Shown here: positions 11,641 to 23,358 of the stretch, one piece after another | Numbering within the stretch: the first letter of the stretch is position 1 | How the letters are laid out: each line of letters starts with the position of its first letter | DNA from: Akebia trifoliata | Taxonomy: Eukaryota; Streptophyta; Magnoliopsida; Ranunculales; Lardizabalaceae | Length of the DNA stretch: 64,000 bases | Assembly: GCA_017979445.1 (NCBI GenBank) | Contig: CM030715.1 | Coordinates: forward strand, 29,671,090 to 29,735,089 | Direction: 5' to 3' | Notes under the pieces: generated by a model | The model's input: only the letters and a program-made list of their open reading frames with translations | Database searches by the model: none | What the model was told of the DNA's origin: nothing | Program-made: the position numbers and the translations under genes

Positions 11641-13459
11641 TTAGAAGGATTGCTGATTGGGTAATAGGAGAAAAACGACCCCAAAGTAAGGAAAAATTTC
11701 CTCTTTCCATTAGTATCCCATGATCAACTCGGACTCGCAATGACAAAATTAGAATTAAAATGTCCTCCTCTCACGTGCCAACTTATTAGAGAGAGAGAGA
11801 GAACCAGTGTGCACGTATGGCATGATTGATAAGACGTGTACGATCAAGATTAAGTGAGAGGTATTGAGTGATGTGTCACCTTCCCTTCCATAACCATCTT
11901 TTTTTTCTCTCTCTAACAGTCTGACAAAACCTGCACCATTCATTTGGTGTGAAAGGACAGACCTCTCTCTTTCTTTCTTCCACTTTTTCTTTCTTTCTGT
12001 GATCGTTTTTGGTTTGTAAATATTTCTCCAATAGAATAAATTAAGTAATTTTATTTATTTTTAAATATATTTTTTCTCCCTCTGAATTATTCTTTAACAA
12101 CATTCCGTACAAAATGGGTCAACGTCTTTGTCAGACTTTCCACTAAACGCAGCAGAGAAGCCGACTCCCTCTGCTTCAAAATATGTATACAAATCCTTTA
12201 AATGCAGACCATCAATAATAATACATCGTACGTAAATACCATATTTCCTTACGCCTCCCCACCAGTTTCTTCTTCTCTTTTTGTATGTTTCATTTACACA
12301 CTCCCCCATTTCTTTTTCTTTTTCTTTTTTTTTATTATCTAAAAATAAATATTAAAAGCCACCTTTTTTATTTTTTGTTTTTTTAATTATTGAAAGAAAT
12401 TAAATAGGTTAAAAATGTATAAATTTAAAGTTTAGTTGCGATGATCGATGATCGATCAACTTTATTCGAGAATTGAAGGGATGGAGTGATCTTAGATTAT
12501 TCTTTCAAAACATGTTCAGCGAGAAGCGAACAATCATTCTTTATCCAAATTACTTAAAATTGTGGGGATAAAATCAAACGACTACCTAATGCTCTTATTT
12601 GAATTTAAAATTTGGAGAGTCTAAACAATGACACGACATTCCATAAAAATTTTATATGATTTAATTCTTTATTAGTTCAATTAAATTTTTCTTGATTCAG
12701 ATTTGACTCAAGGTTGTCCAAGTCCAACTATGATTGAATTATGGAATAAATCAAAATGAAATTAAGTTGATTTACTTGGACAATCCAACTTGGGATAACT
12801 TTAGTCTTTTACTTAGATTTGAAAGGGTACTAGATCATATTCCCTTTAATAGTGGCATTTGGAATGGTTTGAGGGGTTTGCTTATTGCATTTTGGTCTTT
12901 AAAAGTTTTTAAGAATTTGAATTTTATGTTTAATAATGGCTCAACTTTTTTGCTTCCTACAAAAATATAAGATAAAAATAGAAGTTGTGTGATCAAGTTC
13001 CAAATTTCATCTTTTGGATGAATTAGATGGAACTTAAAAGTATATTTCTCTTTGAATGAAAATATTTATTTAGTTGATTATAAAGTGCATTTAGAGTATT
13101 TCCAGGGTATTCAATTAATTTAGGAAAATATTCACAATAAAAATATATATATATATAAACTACTGAAATAAGTTACTTGTGGATCAAATGTCAAAAGTTG
13201 AAGTGATCCAGAAAAAATGGTTATTTTTCATTCAGATGAGTGAGAAAATATATATGGAAAATACAACGTAGAATCTTAATTATAAAGATAGCTAATAAAT
13301 ATATGAATCTCATGATTATGAGAAATAAATAGTGTAGACTCTTACCTGAAAAAGTGATAAATAATTTAACAGTAATATCTATAAAATTAAATACATTTGA
13401 ATTGGAACAGTTTTGCGTGACACAAACGTCTGATTAACTACATTATTGTTGGAAACAAA

Positions 13460-13975
13460 CATCCCCTCAAGCTATAATGTCATGGGACCCACTTTTTATT
13501 TCTTTATTCTCCATCTCTTCGAATTTTATTGTATTTTCTCTTATACCCTTTTAATCTACTCTATTATTTTTCATATTTTACTATTTAAAATTTTATTTTT
13601 TTAATAATAAATTTCCAACTCTATTTTTTCACTTTTACCCCGTTAACCTGAAAGAGGATGTTATCTCCTCTAACTTTACTGTATTTTTTTACCTCTTTAA
13701 TTCATTTTATTATTTTTATATTCATCTTTTACTCCTTTAAATTTTAATTTTTTTAATAATACATCTTCCATCAAGCTATAGTTTCTTGAGACCTACTTTA
13801 TTTAATTTATTCTTCACCTCCCTTAACTTTATTATATTTTCTCTCTTATTCCTTTAATCTATTTTATTGTTTTTCATATTTTACCTATTTAATCTAATTT
13901 TTTTAATAACAATATCCCTTAACCTAAGAGAGGATACACATGGTGGAAGAACAAGTGAACTCTAGTCTATATAAT
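13460..13975. repeat. T-rich minisatellite-like element, copy 1
   Basis: Three degenerate units of about 100 bp (near 13505, 13670 and 13810) repeat the theme CTCTAACTTTATTGTATTTT...CTTTTAC. The segment closes with TTAACCTAAGAGAGGATACA...AACTCTAGT, a tail shared with the copies at 14070 and 58440. Class unknown. Confidence 0.5.
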
Positions 13976-14069
13976 AAAAGACGACAATTGGCCACACTCT
14001 CTTTATTGCATACACAAAGAATGTTAACCTCATACAAATCTCAAATAATTTGTTTTTACATTATTGTCT

Positions 14070-14350
14070 TTACTCTTTGCCTCTTTTTCAAGAATACTCT
14101 CTGAATTTAATTTGTTTCCTTTTCTACCCTCATTGTTTGAAGAATACCCCTTTAACTTTATTGTATCTTTCGTTTTTCCACCCTTATCACTAATACCCCT
14201 CCAACTTAATTACCTTTTCTCTTTTACCCATTTTCCAATAATAATCCTACAATTTTATTGTCTTTCCTCTTTAAAACCCTTAACCTCAAAGATGATGACC
14301 TTGCCACAGACATGGTTAAACTTGAAAACTCTAGTTTATATATGTAATAA
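14070..14350. repeat. T-rich minisatellite-like element, copy 2
   Basis: Units of roughly 40 bp (AATACCCCTCCAACTTAATT...CTCTTTTACCC) end in TTAACCTCAAAGATGATGACC and AACTCTAGTTTATATA. The 98-codon frame running through it is a by-product of the repeat. Confidence 0.5.
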
Positions 14351-14962
14351 CAAAAAATAGTAACTACCTAGTACCTTCATCAATTTGGTGTGTAAATGTC
14401 AAAAATGCCTTACTTATGAATAATTAATTGAAATGGAACTTTCCCAAATTGGCTTAATTTAGTAGAAATTTAAGCAATATGTAGCAAGCCGGATTGAATC
14501 CTTTTTTATGAATAAGATGATAATCAAGATTTAGGTGTTTGGCATGTTTGTGGAAGGTGGCATTGGTTGAAATATAAATTAAAGGCAACTTGATTATGAC
14601 AAAATAGTAAAGTTGACTGAGGATGAGAACCGCTCAAGTCACAAAAAAAATAAAAATAAAAATAAGGTTAGTAATTCTACATGTGACATTCTCATTAGTC
14701 CCGTAAAGAACTTCAGTAGAGATTTGAGAAACAATGGTTTGCTTCTTAGTTTTTCAATCATTTTTATCAATGACAACTCTTCAAAGACACATTCATGAAT
14801 TGGGAAAAAAAAGTTATTTCATTGTTTAAAGAATGAGTAGACTTATTGACATGCATACAATTAAAAATAAAAAATAAAAGGAATACACAAATCATTGTTA
14901 AATGTTAGAATGGAATAAAGTGAGGTTGAAGCTAGACATGAGACATGTGAAAGATTTTTCTT

Positions 14963-16080
14963 AGGAAAAATTACTTAATAGACCCTATGGGAGTGGTTTC
15001 TTTCTAAATAATCATTAACTTTTAGGCGATGGCTTAATACTCTATTTAGTAAACTTCTTATATCTTAATGGTCCCTCAACCTCATCTCTCTTTATAATAT
15101 TTTTTAAGTATCCAAGTTACCATTTTCTCATCTTCTTCCTGTGATTAGATTTGTCAATGAAGATTACAATCACTTCAGACGATCTTTTTAATCACAAATG
15201 AAGAATGATGTACTCCTATTCCTTTTTTTTTTTTCATTTAGATGTATTTTTTGATTTGTTTCAACGATTTATAACAAAAAAAACAACGAAGTAGGAATTC
15301 TAAAACTTTTGAAGATTTCCTAGTAACTTTTGATTCAACCGTTTGTCTTGTAATTATAATATATTTTTTGACGGGTATTTTGAGAAGACCCATCCAATAT
15401 CAAAGTCGAAAAAATGGAAAAAAATTTACGATGTCGAGTTCCACCGTTTTCAAAAAATGTTGAGTTCGACAATTTCTAAAAATTGTCAAGCTCGAAAATT
15501 TAATATTTTTGAACTCAACAATTTTTTAAAAATTGTTGAATTCAACTATGAAAAATGTCAAACTAAACAATAAAAATTATTGAACTTGATAATAAAAAGG
15601 TGGTAAAATTGACACTTTAAATGTAATCTAGATTTTTTTTCCCGACTTTGATATTTGATAAATCTTCTCAAAATACCCAAATTGTATAAATTATACTTGT
15701 GAACGAACACTAAAATCAAATGTTATGACGAAATCTTCAACATTTTATAATCATAGCTTCATTCGTTAATTTTTGTTATAAATCGTTAAAATAAATTGGA
15801 AAATACATTTAAATATACAAAATTAGGAGTATGTCATTCTTCATTCGTGCTTAAAAAACAATCTTCTGAAATTATTGCAATTTACGTCGAAAAACCGAGG
15901 TATATGAAGAAGATGAGAAAATAGTAGTTTGGATACTCCAAAAATATTATAGAAAAAGATGAGGTTGAGAGAGCATTTAAATTTAAGAAGTTTACTAAGT
16001 TGACTATCAAGTCATTGCCCAAAAGTTAGGGATTATTGATAAAGAAATCCCTCCCAAAGGGTCTATTAAGTAATTTCCCT
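14963..16080. mobile_element. Large (1.1 kb) foldback element
   Basis: The left end AGGAAAAATTACTTAATAGACCC pairs with the right end GGGTCTATTAAGTAATTTCCCT, and complementarity continues inward for several hundred bases (e.g. CTCAACCTCATCTC near 15075 with GAGATGAGG-like sequence near 15955). The centre near 15440-15600 is a set of short GAACTCAACAATTTTT-type repeats. No transposase-like frame is present. Confidence 0.75.
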
Positions 16081-16141
16081 TTTTTCTTATCTCTTCGATA
16101 CTTTGTCAAAAATAGAATTGATCAAAAGAATTGATTATTGA

Positions 16142-16246
16142 ATTGTGATACTGCCCCACATGGCAAACGCAATCGAGTATCTTGACGTGACAAGCTCGGG
16201 AATCATAGAACTGTGCTCCTCAGTATACATATCTGCATTTTTTCAT
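16142..16246. mobile_element. Left half of foldback element A, copy 5 (split by an LTR)
   Basis: The arm CTGCCCCACATGGCAAACGC and CTTGACGTGACAAGCTCGGG matches subgroup A up to the core, then stops at TTCAT just before an LTR start. Its partner arm resumes at 18168. Confidence 0.7.
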
Positions 16247-18167
16247 TGTAGACACCCTAATTTGCACAAAGCCATTTGAAAAAACTCAAATTTTCAAATC
16301 TCAAGTTGATTTCAATTAAGAGTTAAAACCTTTCAATAGGCCCACATTGAATAATAATTGTCACTCGACACTTTTCTTCATGCATACATGTATACATACA
16401 TCATATCATATCATTTTGCATACCCAAACCTTGTCCCAATCCATATCAAATTCCATGCTTACTTTTTTAATCTATCGTTCCAAATCCACAAATCAACCCA
16501 TTTTCTAGTAATCAATCCAGTATCCATACCCTAACCCAATATTAAGCCCACATCTAAGGTCCATAGCCCAAATACCCAGACCTACGCCATCCTAAGTCCA
16601 TAACCCAAATTCTCAAATCTAAACCATCTTAAGCCCATAACCCAAGTCCATACCAAGCCCATGGCCTTACATTTTTTCCCAAAATATGACACATGGTGGT
16701 TTCTCATAAGCCCCAATGCTCAATATTCCAACCTAATTGAAGAGTCATCTGTCTTGTGAAATCTTATGAATGTCATTATCAAAAAGTGTGGTCAAACAAA
16801 AAAAAAATACTTTGATTTTTACTAAAAATCTTCAACATTAGAAGAACTTCCAATCCAACTCACAAAAGATAAGAATTTTCAAGTACATACATGGGGCTCT
16901 CCCATTAGTTAATTTCAAAAATATATACCTACCTTTGTTTTATAAATTATCTACAAATGAATCAAGGTCTACAGTTTACCTACCACTCAATCTTTACTAA
17001 AAAATCAAAGAATAAAAATACTCTTAGGATTATTCTTACAAATTGCACCTTTACCCTCATAAAAATGAAAAATCCAAAAAAAAAAAAAACAGAAAAACCT
17101 TATGTCTATTCTCTTATTTTTTTATGACTGGATCACTTTATCCTCAAATGTTCTAAAAAAAAAAAACTCTATAAATAATCTCATTTCTTATAAGCAATTC
17201 ATGATTTCAAGTTCCTATCTCTTAACCTAGAACTCTACCTTTCTAATCATTTCTCAACTCAAGAACTCCTATCCATCTTTCCACTATCAACCAACAACCT
17301 TCATCTTCTTTAATCTTTTACCACCAACTAAAACTCTCAACCTTCAACTTACTTCTTTAAGATTCAACATCATTCAAGAACATCAAGGGATAAGGTGGGT
17401 ATAGATTATGTTTTTATTTTCAAGCACTTACATCTAATCCTAACCATCTATTTATTTTATGTTCTAAATTTTTTTTATGCTATAATACAAATCCTTTCCT
17501 TCCTCCGATAGGTTGGACTTTGGTTCGATTGAAAAGATGGGAGTTGAAGTCTTCTTTTTCCTATAGTATATCTCATGCATCATATTGTATACTATGCATC
17601 TACTTACATATGCTTGGCAATGATGAAAAAATGTGTCAACCTCTTGTTAGAATTGAAATACTAAATTTCTAGCATTGTATACATGCATTAAAGTTATGAC
17701 ATTAAGGGAACTTCATCATGAAATCTCTATAAAATACCCAAACCAATATTCTTATTCATAAAAATAATGTAGGATATATGGGTCATCATTTTCCATAGGA
17801 TATCCCCAGTATCTCACATTGACATCAAAACTCATTTTTAAGGGAGTATTTTCATTTATTACATACACCACCTCTAAACATACAATTTTTATTTTCTTAA
17901 TTTTTTCAAAAAAAATTGACCAAGTTTTAATGTAAACCATCTTTGATGGAGATAATGATGTACCTAACACCTTCCTCATCCTCTAACTGGATTTCTTTAC
18001 TTAGATCTTAAGTAGACTATGCATTTTCTATATATGAAAGTCACTATAATGATAAAACCAATTTCAAAATCATTTTGGGTGTCCATTCACATCAATTTCA
18101 ACAAAAAATGGTGGTGACTCCAAACAACGTAGCATTGAGATTCCATGATGAACATCTCATGTTTACA
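16247..18167 (+). mobile_element. Probable gypsy-type solo LTR inserted in a foldback element
   Basis: It starts TGTAGACACCC, the same start as the LTR at 63697. It contains a TATA box (CTCTATAAATAATC near 17168-17180) and near its end AATGGTGGTGACTCC, a sequence I associate with 3' ends of Tat/Ogre-like LTRs. The proposed end TGTTTACA mirrors the start. No flanking 5-bp duplication is clear (TTCAT left, CCTAT right), so the exact end is uncertain. No gag-pol sequence is visible, so a solo LTR is likeliest. Confidence 0.55.
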
Positions 18168-18292
18168 CCTATAATAATGTGTATTTTGAGGGAATCGTGT
18201 ATCCCGAGGAGTACAGATCTACAATTCTCGAACTTGTCACGTCAGGTAGTCAATTGAGTATGCCACGTGGGGCAGTCAGATTATCATGACTC
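18168..18292. mobile_element. Right half of foldback element A, copy 5
   Basis: GTGTATCCCGAGGAGTACAG, CTCGAACTTGTCACGTCAGG and GTATGCCACGTGGGGCAGTC form the complement of the arm at 16142-16246, ending ATTATCATGACTC. Confidence 0.7.
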
Positions 18293-18347
18293 TTGATTAT
18301 TTTATATTTAGTTGCTTGAGAATTTATAATAATTGTTGATTATGGGA

Positions 18348-18533
18348 GGAGTCATGATAATCTGATTCCCCCACTTGGCATACTCAAAATACTCTGCTGA
18401 CGTGGCATGTGCTAGAACCATATACTTTATGCCTTGGGATACACAATTGCACATCCCCAATTATGTATCTCGATGAAAAAAAATCTATGGTTCTAACACA
18501 TGCCTCGTGGGGTTGTCAGATTATCATTACTCT
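18348..18533. mobile_element. Palindromic foldback element A, copy 6, right arm shortened
   Basis: The left arm GAGTCATGATAATCTGATTC, CCCACTTGGCATACTCAAAA is complete; the right arm jumps from TTCTAACACATGCC to TCGTGGGGTTGTCAG, lacking the ACTCAAAATAC block. The core GGGATACACAATTGCACA is present. Confidence 0.75.
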
Positions 18534-18706
18534 TGTGGGAATTATATATTGAGTTGATCTCATGATTTTGGAAACCTAATGTAGAACCTAACAAAAAAAC
18601 TAACCAACAATATATAAATTCCATGATTTTAAGATTCATATATTGTAAATAGTTACCCAAAAAGGTAACTAAATACGCAACAATAATGTTTGTATATATA
18701 TATGGA

Positions 18707-18878
18707 TAATGCTGAAGTAAGATTAAAATGTACATCGAGTGTACATTTTGATATGGTGGTGCACACATAGCAATAGATGTTTTTCATTGGGATACGAGTG
18801 AAACATCTATGGTTGTGTGCACCACCATATCAGAATGTCACAATCGAAGTACATTTCAATGTTACTCCAACACGACTC
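18707..18878. mobile_element. Palindromic foldback element, subgroup B, copy 1
   Basis: Arms AATGTACATCGAGTGTACAT, GATATGGTGGTGCACACA and their complements surround AATAGATGTTTTTCATTGGGATACGAG. It ends GTTACTCCAACACGACTC, so core and end agree with subgroup A while the arms do not. Confidence 0.75.
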
Positions 18879-19439
18879 TATATACATTTCTACCAGAAAC
18901 AATAACTTTCTATTACCAAGTCCCTCAGTAATTAAAGAGCACTTCCTAAAAACTTCTACCACATTAGTGTTTTTTTTACTAAATCAATGATTGATTGAAT
19001 ATTTATCAAATTAGCCAGACCTCAATTCAATTCGATTGGACTGATACATGTTTATTAAAAACTTAAAATATGTATAAAAAAAATTTCACGATGCGCATTC
19101 TTATAGAAGTGATTCAAAAAGTGCTTTCATGGAAACACTTCTTTCAAAAGCAAAGCAATCCCAAATGAGGCCTATGTAGTTGGTATATTAGATTTTTCTT
19201 GCTATATAACTAACCCTAAATTGGGTTATTACCTTCTAGTTCAAATGAGGACTTAACAAGCCATGGTCCCTACTAATCCTATTTCATGTCTCCCGGCCTT
19301 TCAATACTATTTTTACTTATTTCTATTATAAGCGTATGCCAATTAATTGAGTTTACATGTGCCACCATCTTTGAATCCTTCATGAAAGTATGTTTAGTCA
19401 AATTTTTTGACTCACCTAATTGATCTACACCATTCAAAT

Positions 19440-19539
19440 AGAGAACTGCTATTGCCACACCAATTCCTATGTAAATCATCAAGAATTGCACACAAATGGT
19501 GTGGCGTTAGTAAAAATTGGTGAGACAATATTAACTCTC
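19440..19539. mobile_element. Small TATTGCCACACC-family element, copy 2
   Basis: A 100-bp element beginning AGAGAACTGCTATTGCCACACC and ending in the diverged complement GGTGAGACAATATTAACTCTC, with GTGTGGCGTTAGTAAAAATTGG inside. No coding capacity. Confidence 0.65.
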
Positions 19540-20073
19540 ATTGAAATGATCTCATTGCTTTTTTTCTACTTTTCACTTCAAGATGATATTTTTCTGGTGC
19601 AAAATAATTGAAATTATAAAAAAAAAATTCATCTAAAAAATATCAATAATAATGATAGTAAACATCTTAATTAAGGGTATTTTCGTAAATTCATTGGGGA
19701 GAAAATTATATAATATCAACAAGTCTAATTGAAGACTTCAAAGACATCCAAAGTACTTCCATGATTCTCTTCTACTACATAAAGTAACCAAAACCATTTA
19801 CTTTAGACACCAAATGAAAATAACAAATACCCGTACTGTCCTCAATTTTTTTTGTCTGTCCAATTACAGCCTCAAAGATGAGAGGAAGTTTTAACAGTAA
19901 GGGCAGTTCAGTCATTAATAAAGATAGCGGGTCAGTCGGTCAGTCTTCCAGTATATAATCAGAAACTTGTTACCATTAAAAAGCCTGTAAAATACCAATA
20001 ATGTCCCCACAAATAACTTGTGGTTCTCTCTGTAAATTTATCACTGTCAAGTAGTCATCATGGTAATTTTACT

Positions 20074-20089
20074 TTTTATATAATATAAA
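20074..20089 (+). promoter_or_regulatory. TATA box of the SPL8-type gene
   Basis: TTTATATAATATAAAC lies about 740 bp before the ATG and about 300 bp before the 5'-UTR intron donor. The sequence just downstream (AACACAGCTCTCTGTGCAAG) is a plausible transcription start, followed by CT-rich leader sequence. The DNA from 19540 to here has no element or ORF of note and probably contains the promoter. Confidence 0.5.
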
Positions 20090-20371
20090 CCGTAAGGAAA
20101 ACAAAAACACAGCTCTCTGTGCAAGCCGCCCTCATTCTTCATCTTCTCTATTACACAGACACGCCTCTTTCTGCTTCAATGGATCGTTTTTGATCTTCTC
20201 AACCTATGAGAGAAAGAGAGAGAGAATTCGAGAGCACTTTATCTGTCTTTTTCGTCTCCTCATGTACATGCCATTAAAATGAGAGACAGGGTGGTTTTGT
20301 TTGGTCGATTAGGGTTTTAATTACATCTTCGATTCTCTCTCTCTCTCTCTCTCGTTCTGACTCATTAAAAG

Positions 20372-20724
20372 GTGAGTTTATACTATAATTTCTTTGAAAA
20401 AGAGATTCAAACCCAGAAAAGTGAGAACCCATTAAGAAAAACAAAGAAATGGAGATACCCAACTCGTAAAGAATCAAGCTTTTCTCATTCAAGTTTGTTA
20501 AACTAAAATATCTTTCGTAGAAGCGATTCCAACACAGAAAAGTAAGAACCCATTAAAATAAACAAAGAAATAGTGATACCCAACAAGGTAAAAAAAAAAA
20601 AACTTTTTCGCTCAATAATTTATCATGGAAAGTTGATACATTTTCTGTTCTCCACAAATTACACTTTTTTCTTTCTTTTTTTTTTTTTTTTCTAAACTTC
20701 TGAATTCTCTTGTTTCCTGTACAG
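20372..20724 (+). other. 5'-UTR intron of the SPL8-type gene
   Basis: Donor AAAAG|GTGAGT at 20371/20372 and acceptor TTTCCTGTACAG|ATCG at 20724/20725, preceded by a long T-rich tract. The intron contains two diverged copies of a ~70-bp block (20398-20470 and 20517-20590), recognisable by AGAAAAGTGAGAACCCATTA and AGAAAAGTAAGAACCCATTA. Confidence 0.6.
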
Positions 20725-20818
20725 ATCGATCAGTTGAGTTTGATTTCGTTGAGTTGGATCTTTTCTCTTTTAGGATTTTTAAAAGGGTTTTTGACGGCCG
20801 AAGTGAAGAACACTAGAA

Positions 20819-22135
20819 ATGCTGGACTACGAATGGGGAAGCTCATCTTCAATGTTACTCCCCGGCGAAGAAATCACACAAGATTCCGACCAAACGCGTC
20901 CGATTTTCGACCAATATAACCAAGCTTTCGCTGGAAATTTCCTTCCTCAGGCGAATACTTCCACTCCACAGGACCTCTTTCAACACCAGCAACAACAGAA
21001 TCTGACCCACCTCGACCTCTACGACTCCCGTTACACATTTTCTTACCCACCTCCTCCTTCGACGACTTTCACGCCTGAATCCATCGCTGGTCCGACTGGT
21101 TTCATGGTGACGCCAAAGAACGAAGAGGTTTTGGGTCAAGCAGGGTTAGATTTTTCTGCAAGAATCGGGTTGAACCTAGGCGGTCGTACCTATTTTTCTT
21201 CTGAAGAGATGACTTCATTAACCGGTTGTACCGCCGGTCTAGACCGCTCGAACCCGGTTCATCAAACATGTCGAGATGTCAGGCTGAGGGATGTAATGCC
21301 GATCTGACTCACGCGAAGCACTATCATCGGCGTCATAAGGTCTGCGAGTTTCACTCAAAGACAGCAACCGTTATGATCGGTGGGTTAACTCAGCGTTTCT
21401 GTCAACAATGCAGCAGGTTTGTACTTTAAATTCCGAAATTGCCCTCTTTTTCCTTCATATTTCCATTTAACGCGTCTGTCTCACAGTATCAGTGTCTCTT
21501 CATCTTCTACGTTTGTTTCCAATTTCTACATCTGATTGGTTTTTTTTTTTTGAAAGACGATAATACCCTTCGTTCAAATGATTGTCAATACCGTACGCGG
21601 GGAAATCCCGAGGGTAGTTCTGTCCGGATACCATTAAAAATCCATTATGTTCTTTAAAAATCCCAACTTTTTTTATTAAAAAAAAAAATCATTTTGAACT
21701 TCAAACAGGTTTCATCTTCTATCTGAGTTCGATCAAGGCAAACGAAGTTGCAGGAAAAGATTAGCTGATCATAACCGTCGAAGGAGGAAATCTCAAACTC
21801 AACCACAACAACAACAACAATCTCCCTCTGAAATTCCTGCAAGTAAGCCTTTTTTTTTCTTCTTTCTTTCTTTTACTATTGTTCAAATTTTAAATTACCC
21901 CGTAAGAAAATTTAAATTTTAAAATCTGGGTTTTACTTGTTTGGAAGAAAAATTAAATTTTGGAATCTGGGGTTTGCTTGTTGGGATGTTTGAAGGGTCT
22001 CCTCCAGAATCTGGAACACATTCGTCTTCGTCTGTGACGCTTGCGGTGTCGCCTCCTCGAATGTCGTTGGGATGTTTCAGGCCCACTCACTACCAAGCTT
22101 CGGCCTCGTCTTCGTCTTCAAGCTCTCTTTTCTAG
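20819..22135 (+). CDS. SPL8: SBP-box transcription factor, SPL8 type (one-base frameshift in exon 1)
   Basis: A nuclear DNA-binding regulator of the SQUAMOSA-promoter-binding-like family; SPL8 acts in anther, gynoecium and fertility programmes. Exons: 20819-21416, 21709-21842, 21996-22135, joined by GT-AG introns with matching phases. The N-terminus [11 protein letters not shown] and the block [14 protein letters not shown] are SPL8 hallmarks, followed by [14 protein letters not shown]. The SBP domain spans the first intron: C3H finger (CQAEGC...HKVCEFH), second finger (RFCQQC...FHLLSEF...RSC) and nuclear signal [17 protein letters not shown]. The C-terminus [15 protein letters not shown] and Ser-rich tail also fit. 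No miR156-type site is evident, as expected for SPL8. Summed exons total 872 nt; one base is missing at about 21203-21208 (after YFSSE), so the reading frame breaks before the SBP domain. With that base the product would be about 290 aa, a normal length. Either an assembly error or a recent null allele. Confidence 0.9.
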
Positions 22136-22600
22136 ATATCGAATGTGGAAGAAGAGACGAACAGAAGAAGCGAGTAACAAAGAAGAGGTAACCCTCTAAT
22201 TTGCATCTATTTTTCCTTTTTTTTTATTTATATTTCAGTTGGTGTTGTTGCAGACAAAACATCGATCGATTGAGTGTCTGTTTTTTTCCTTAATTTTATT
22301 TATGTATGTTCAGCGATTAAATGTAAGAGAACCGATTCGGAAAACTATAAAAAGGAGGAACTCGGTTATCATTTCTATTTTTGGAGGGAAACTTGAACGT
22401 TGAGACTAGAGAGGCTTTCGTTCTGTAATTCTTTGAGCTTGACTTCTGAACTGCCCCTCCAGAATATAATAGGTTGGCATTTTATGTTGAAGAGCCGAAC
22501 CGATGATTGGTCCAAGTGGTTCAATTTGGTTCGATAGAAGTTTATTTGTTAAAAAATTTATTACTATAATCATAAAAAATAAAAAAATTTAAAAATTTCA
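22136..22600 (+). other. 3' UTR and downstream region of the SPL8-type gene
   Basis: After TAG the sequence continues non-repetitively. A donor-like AGAGGTAACC at 22188 and acceptors near 22238 or 22253 could mark a small 3'-UTR intron. From about 22480 onward the sequence becomes generic AT-rich spacer. Confidence 0.35.
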
Positions 22601-22731
22601 CTGCCTGCATTGGTGATTGGGTCAACACTAGGTTGACCTGGCAGTGTAGAGAGAACCGTTGATTTTCTAACTTGTATCTCGAGAAAATAAATCTATGATC
22701 TACCAAATCAACTCAGTGTAGCACGACTCAA
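22600..22731. mobile_element. Palindromic foldback element, subgroup D, copy 1
   Basis: Arms around CACTAGGTTGACCTGGCAGT pair weakly with the right side; the core ACCGTTGATTTTCTAACTTG, TATCTCGAG is a diverged form of the family core, and it ends AGTGTAGCACGACTC, the shared terminus. Confidence 0.55.
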
Positions 22732-22780
22732 ACAAATATTATGGATTGATTATTAAAAAAGCATTTTGATAATAGAAATT

Positions 22781-23017
22781 AGAGTCCTGATAAAATGACT
22801 CGCCAGAGGGCATACTCAATCGACTCACTGATGTGGATAAGTTTGGAAACCTTCGATCTATCTACCTCGGGATACATGGCTCTGTCGAGAGACACTTTTT
22901 TTTATGGAGAACTGCAATTGTGTATACAGAGGCATACAGATCTACGGTTCCGAAATTTGTCCACATCAGTGAGTCGATTGAGTATGCCATCTGACGAGCC
23001 ATTTTTATCACGAGTCA
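22781..23017. mobile_element. Palindromic foldback element A, copy 7
   Basis: AGAGTCCTGATAAAATGACT, CGCCAGAGGGCATACTCAAT, CGACTCACTGATGTGG and their complements make a long hairpin ending TTATCACGAGTC. The core CCTCGGGATACATGGC is present. The 75-codon frame inside is a by-product. Confidence 0.75.
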
Positions 23018-23150
23018 ATTAGAAATTATTCTTTCCAAAAAAGCCTAATCTTGAAAGTGAAGTATTTAAAACTTTTGTATTGTAAAACGATTTATAAAAA
23101 TTGACGTTTAAATTCCTATGCAACATTTAAAGTATTTTTTGTTTTGGGTA

Positions 23151-23358
23151 AGCTCCCAAATAATTACAAAAAAATTTGGTATTTTCAAAATTTTGCTAAT
23201 GTTGATAGAACTACCACGTCATGTTGATAAAATGTTATCAAATTGTCAACTTGTTGTGTTGGTAAAATATTTTCAAATTGTCAAATATAACTTGATAACT
23301 TTGTCAACATTTGCAGTATTTTAGAAATACCAAAAACTTTTGTAATTATTTGGGAATT
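23151..23358. mobile_element. 210-bp foldback element with CCCAAATAATTAC ends
   Basis: Left end CTCCCAAATAATTACAAAAA, right end TTTTGTAATTATTTGGGAA; inside, GGTATTTTCAAAATTTTGCT and TGTTGATA pair with TCAACATTTGCAGTATTTTAGAAATACC. The same start (TTCCCAAATAATTACAA) recurs at 25445. Confidence 0.65.

Noticed and set aside
14064..14360. A 98-codon hydrophobic frame (and the 109-codon frame at 58412)
   Set aside because: Both arise from the same T-rich minisatellite-like repeats.
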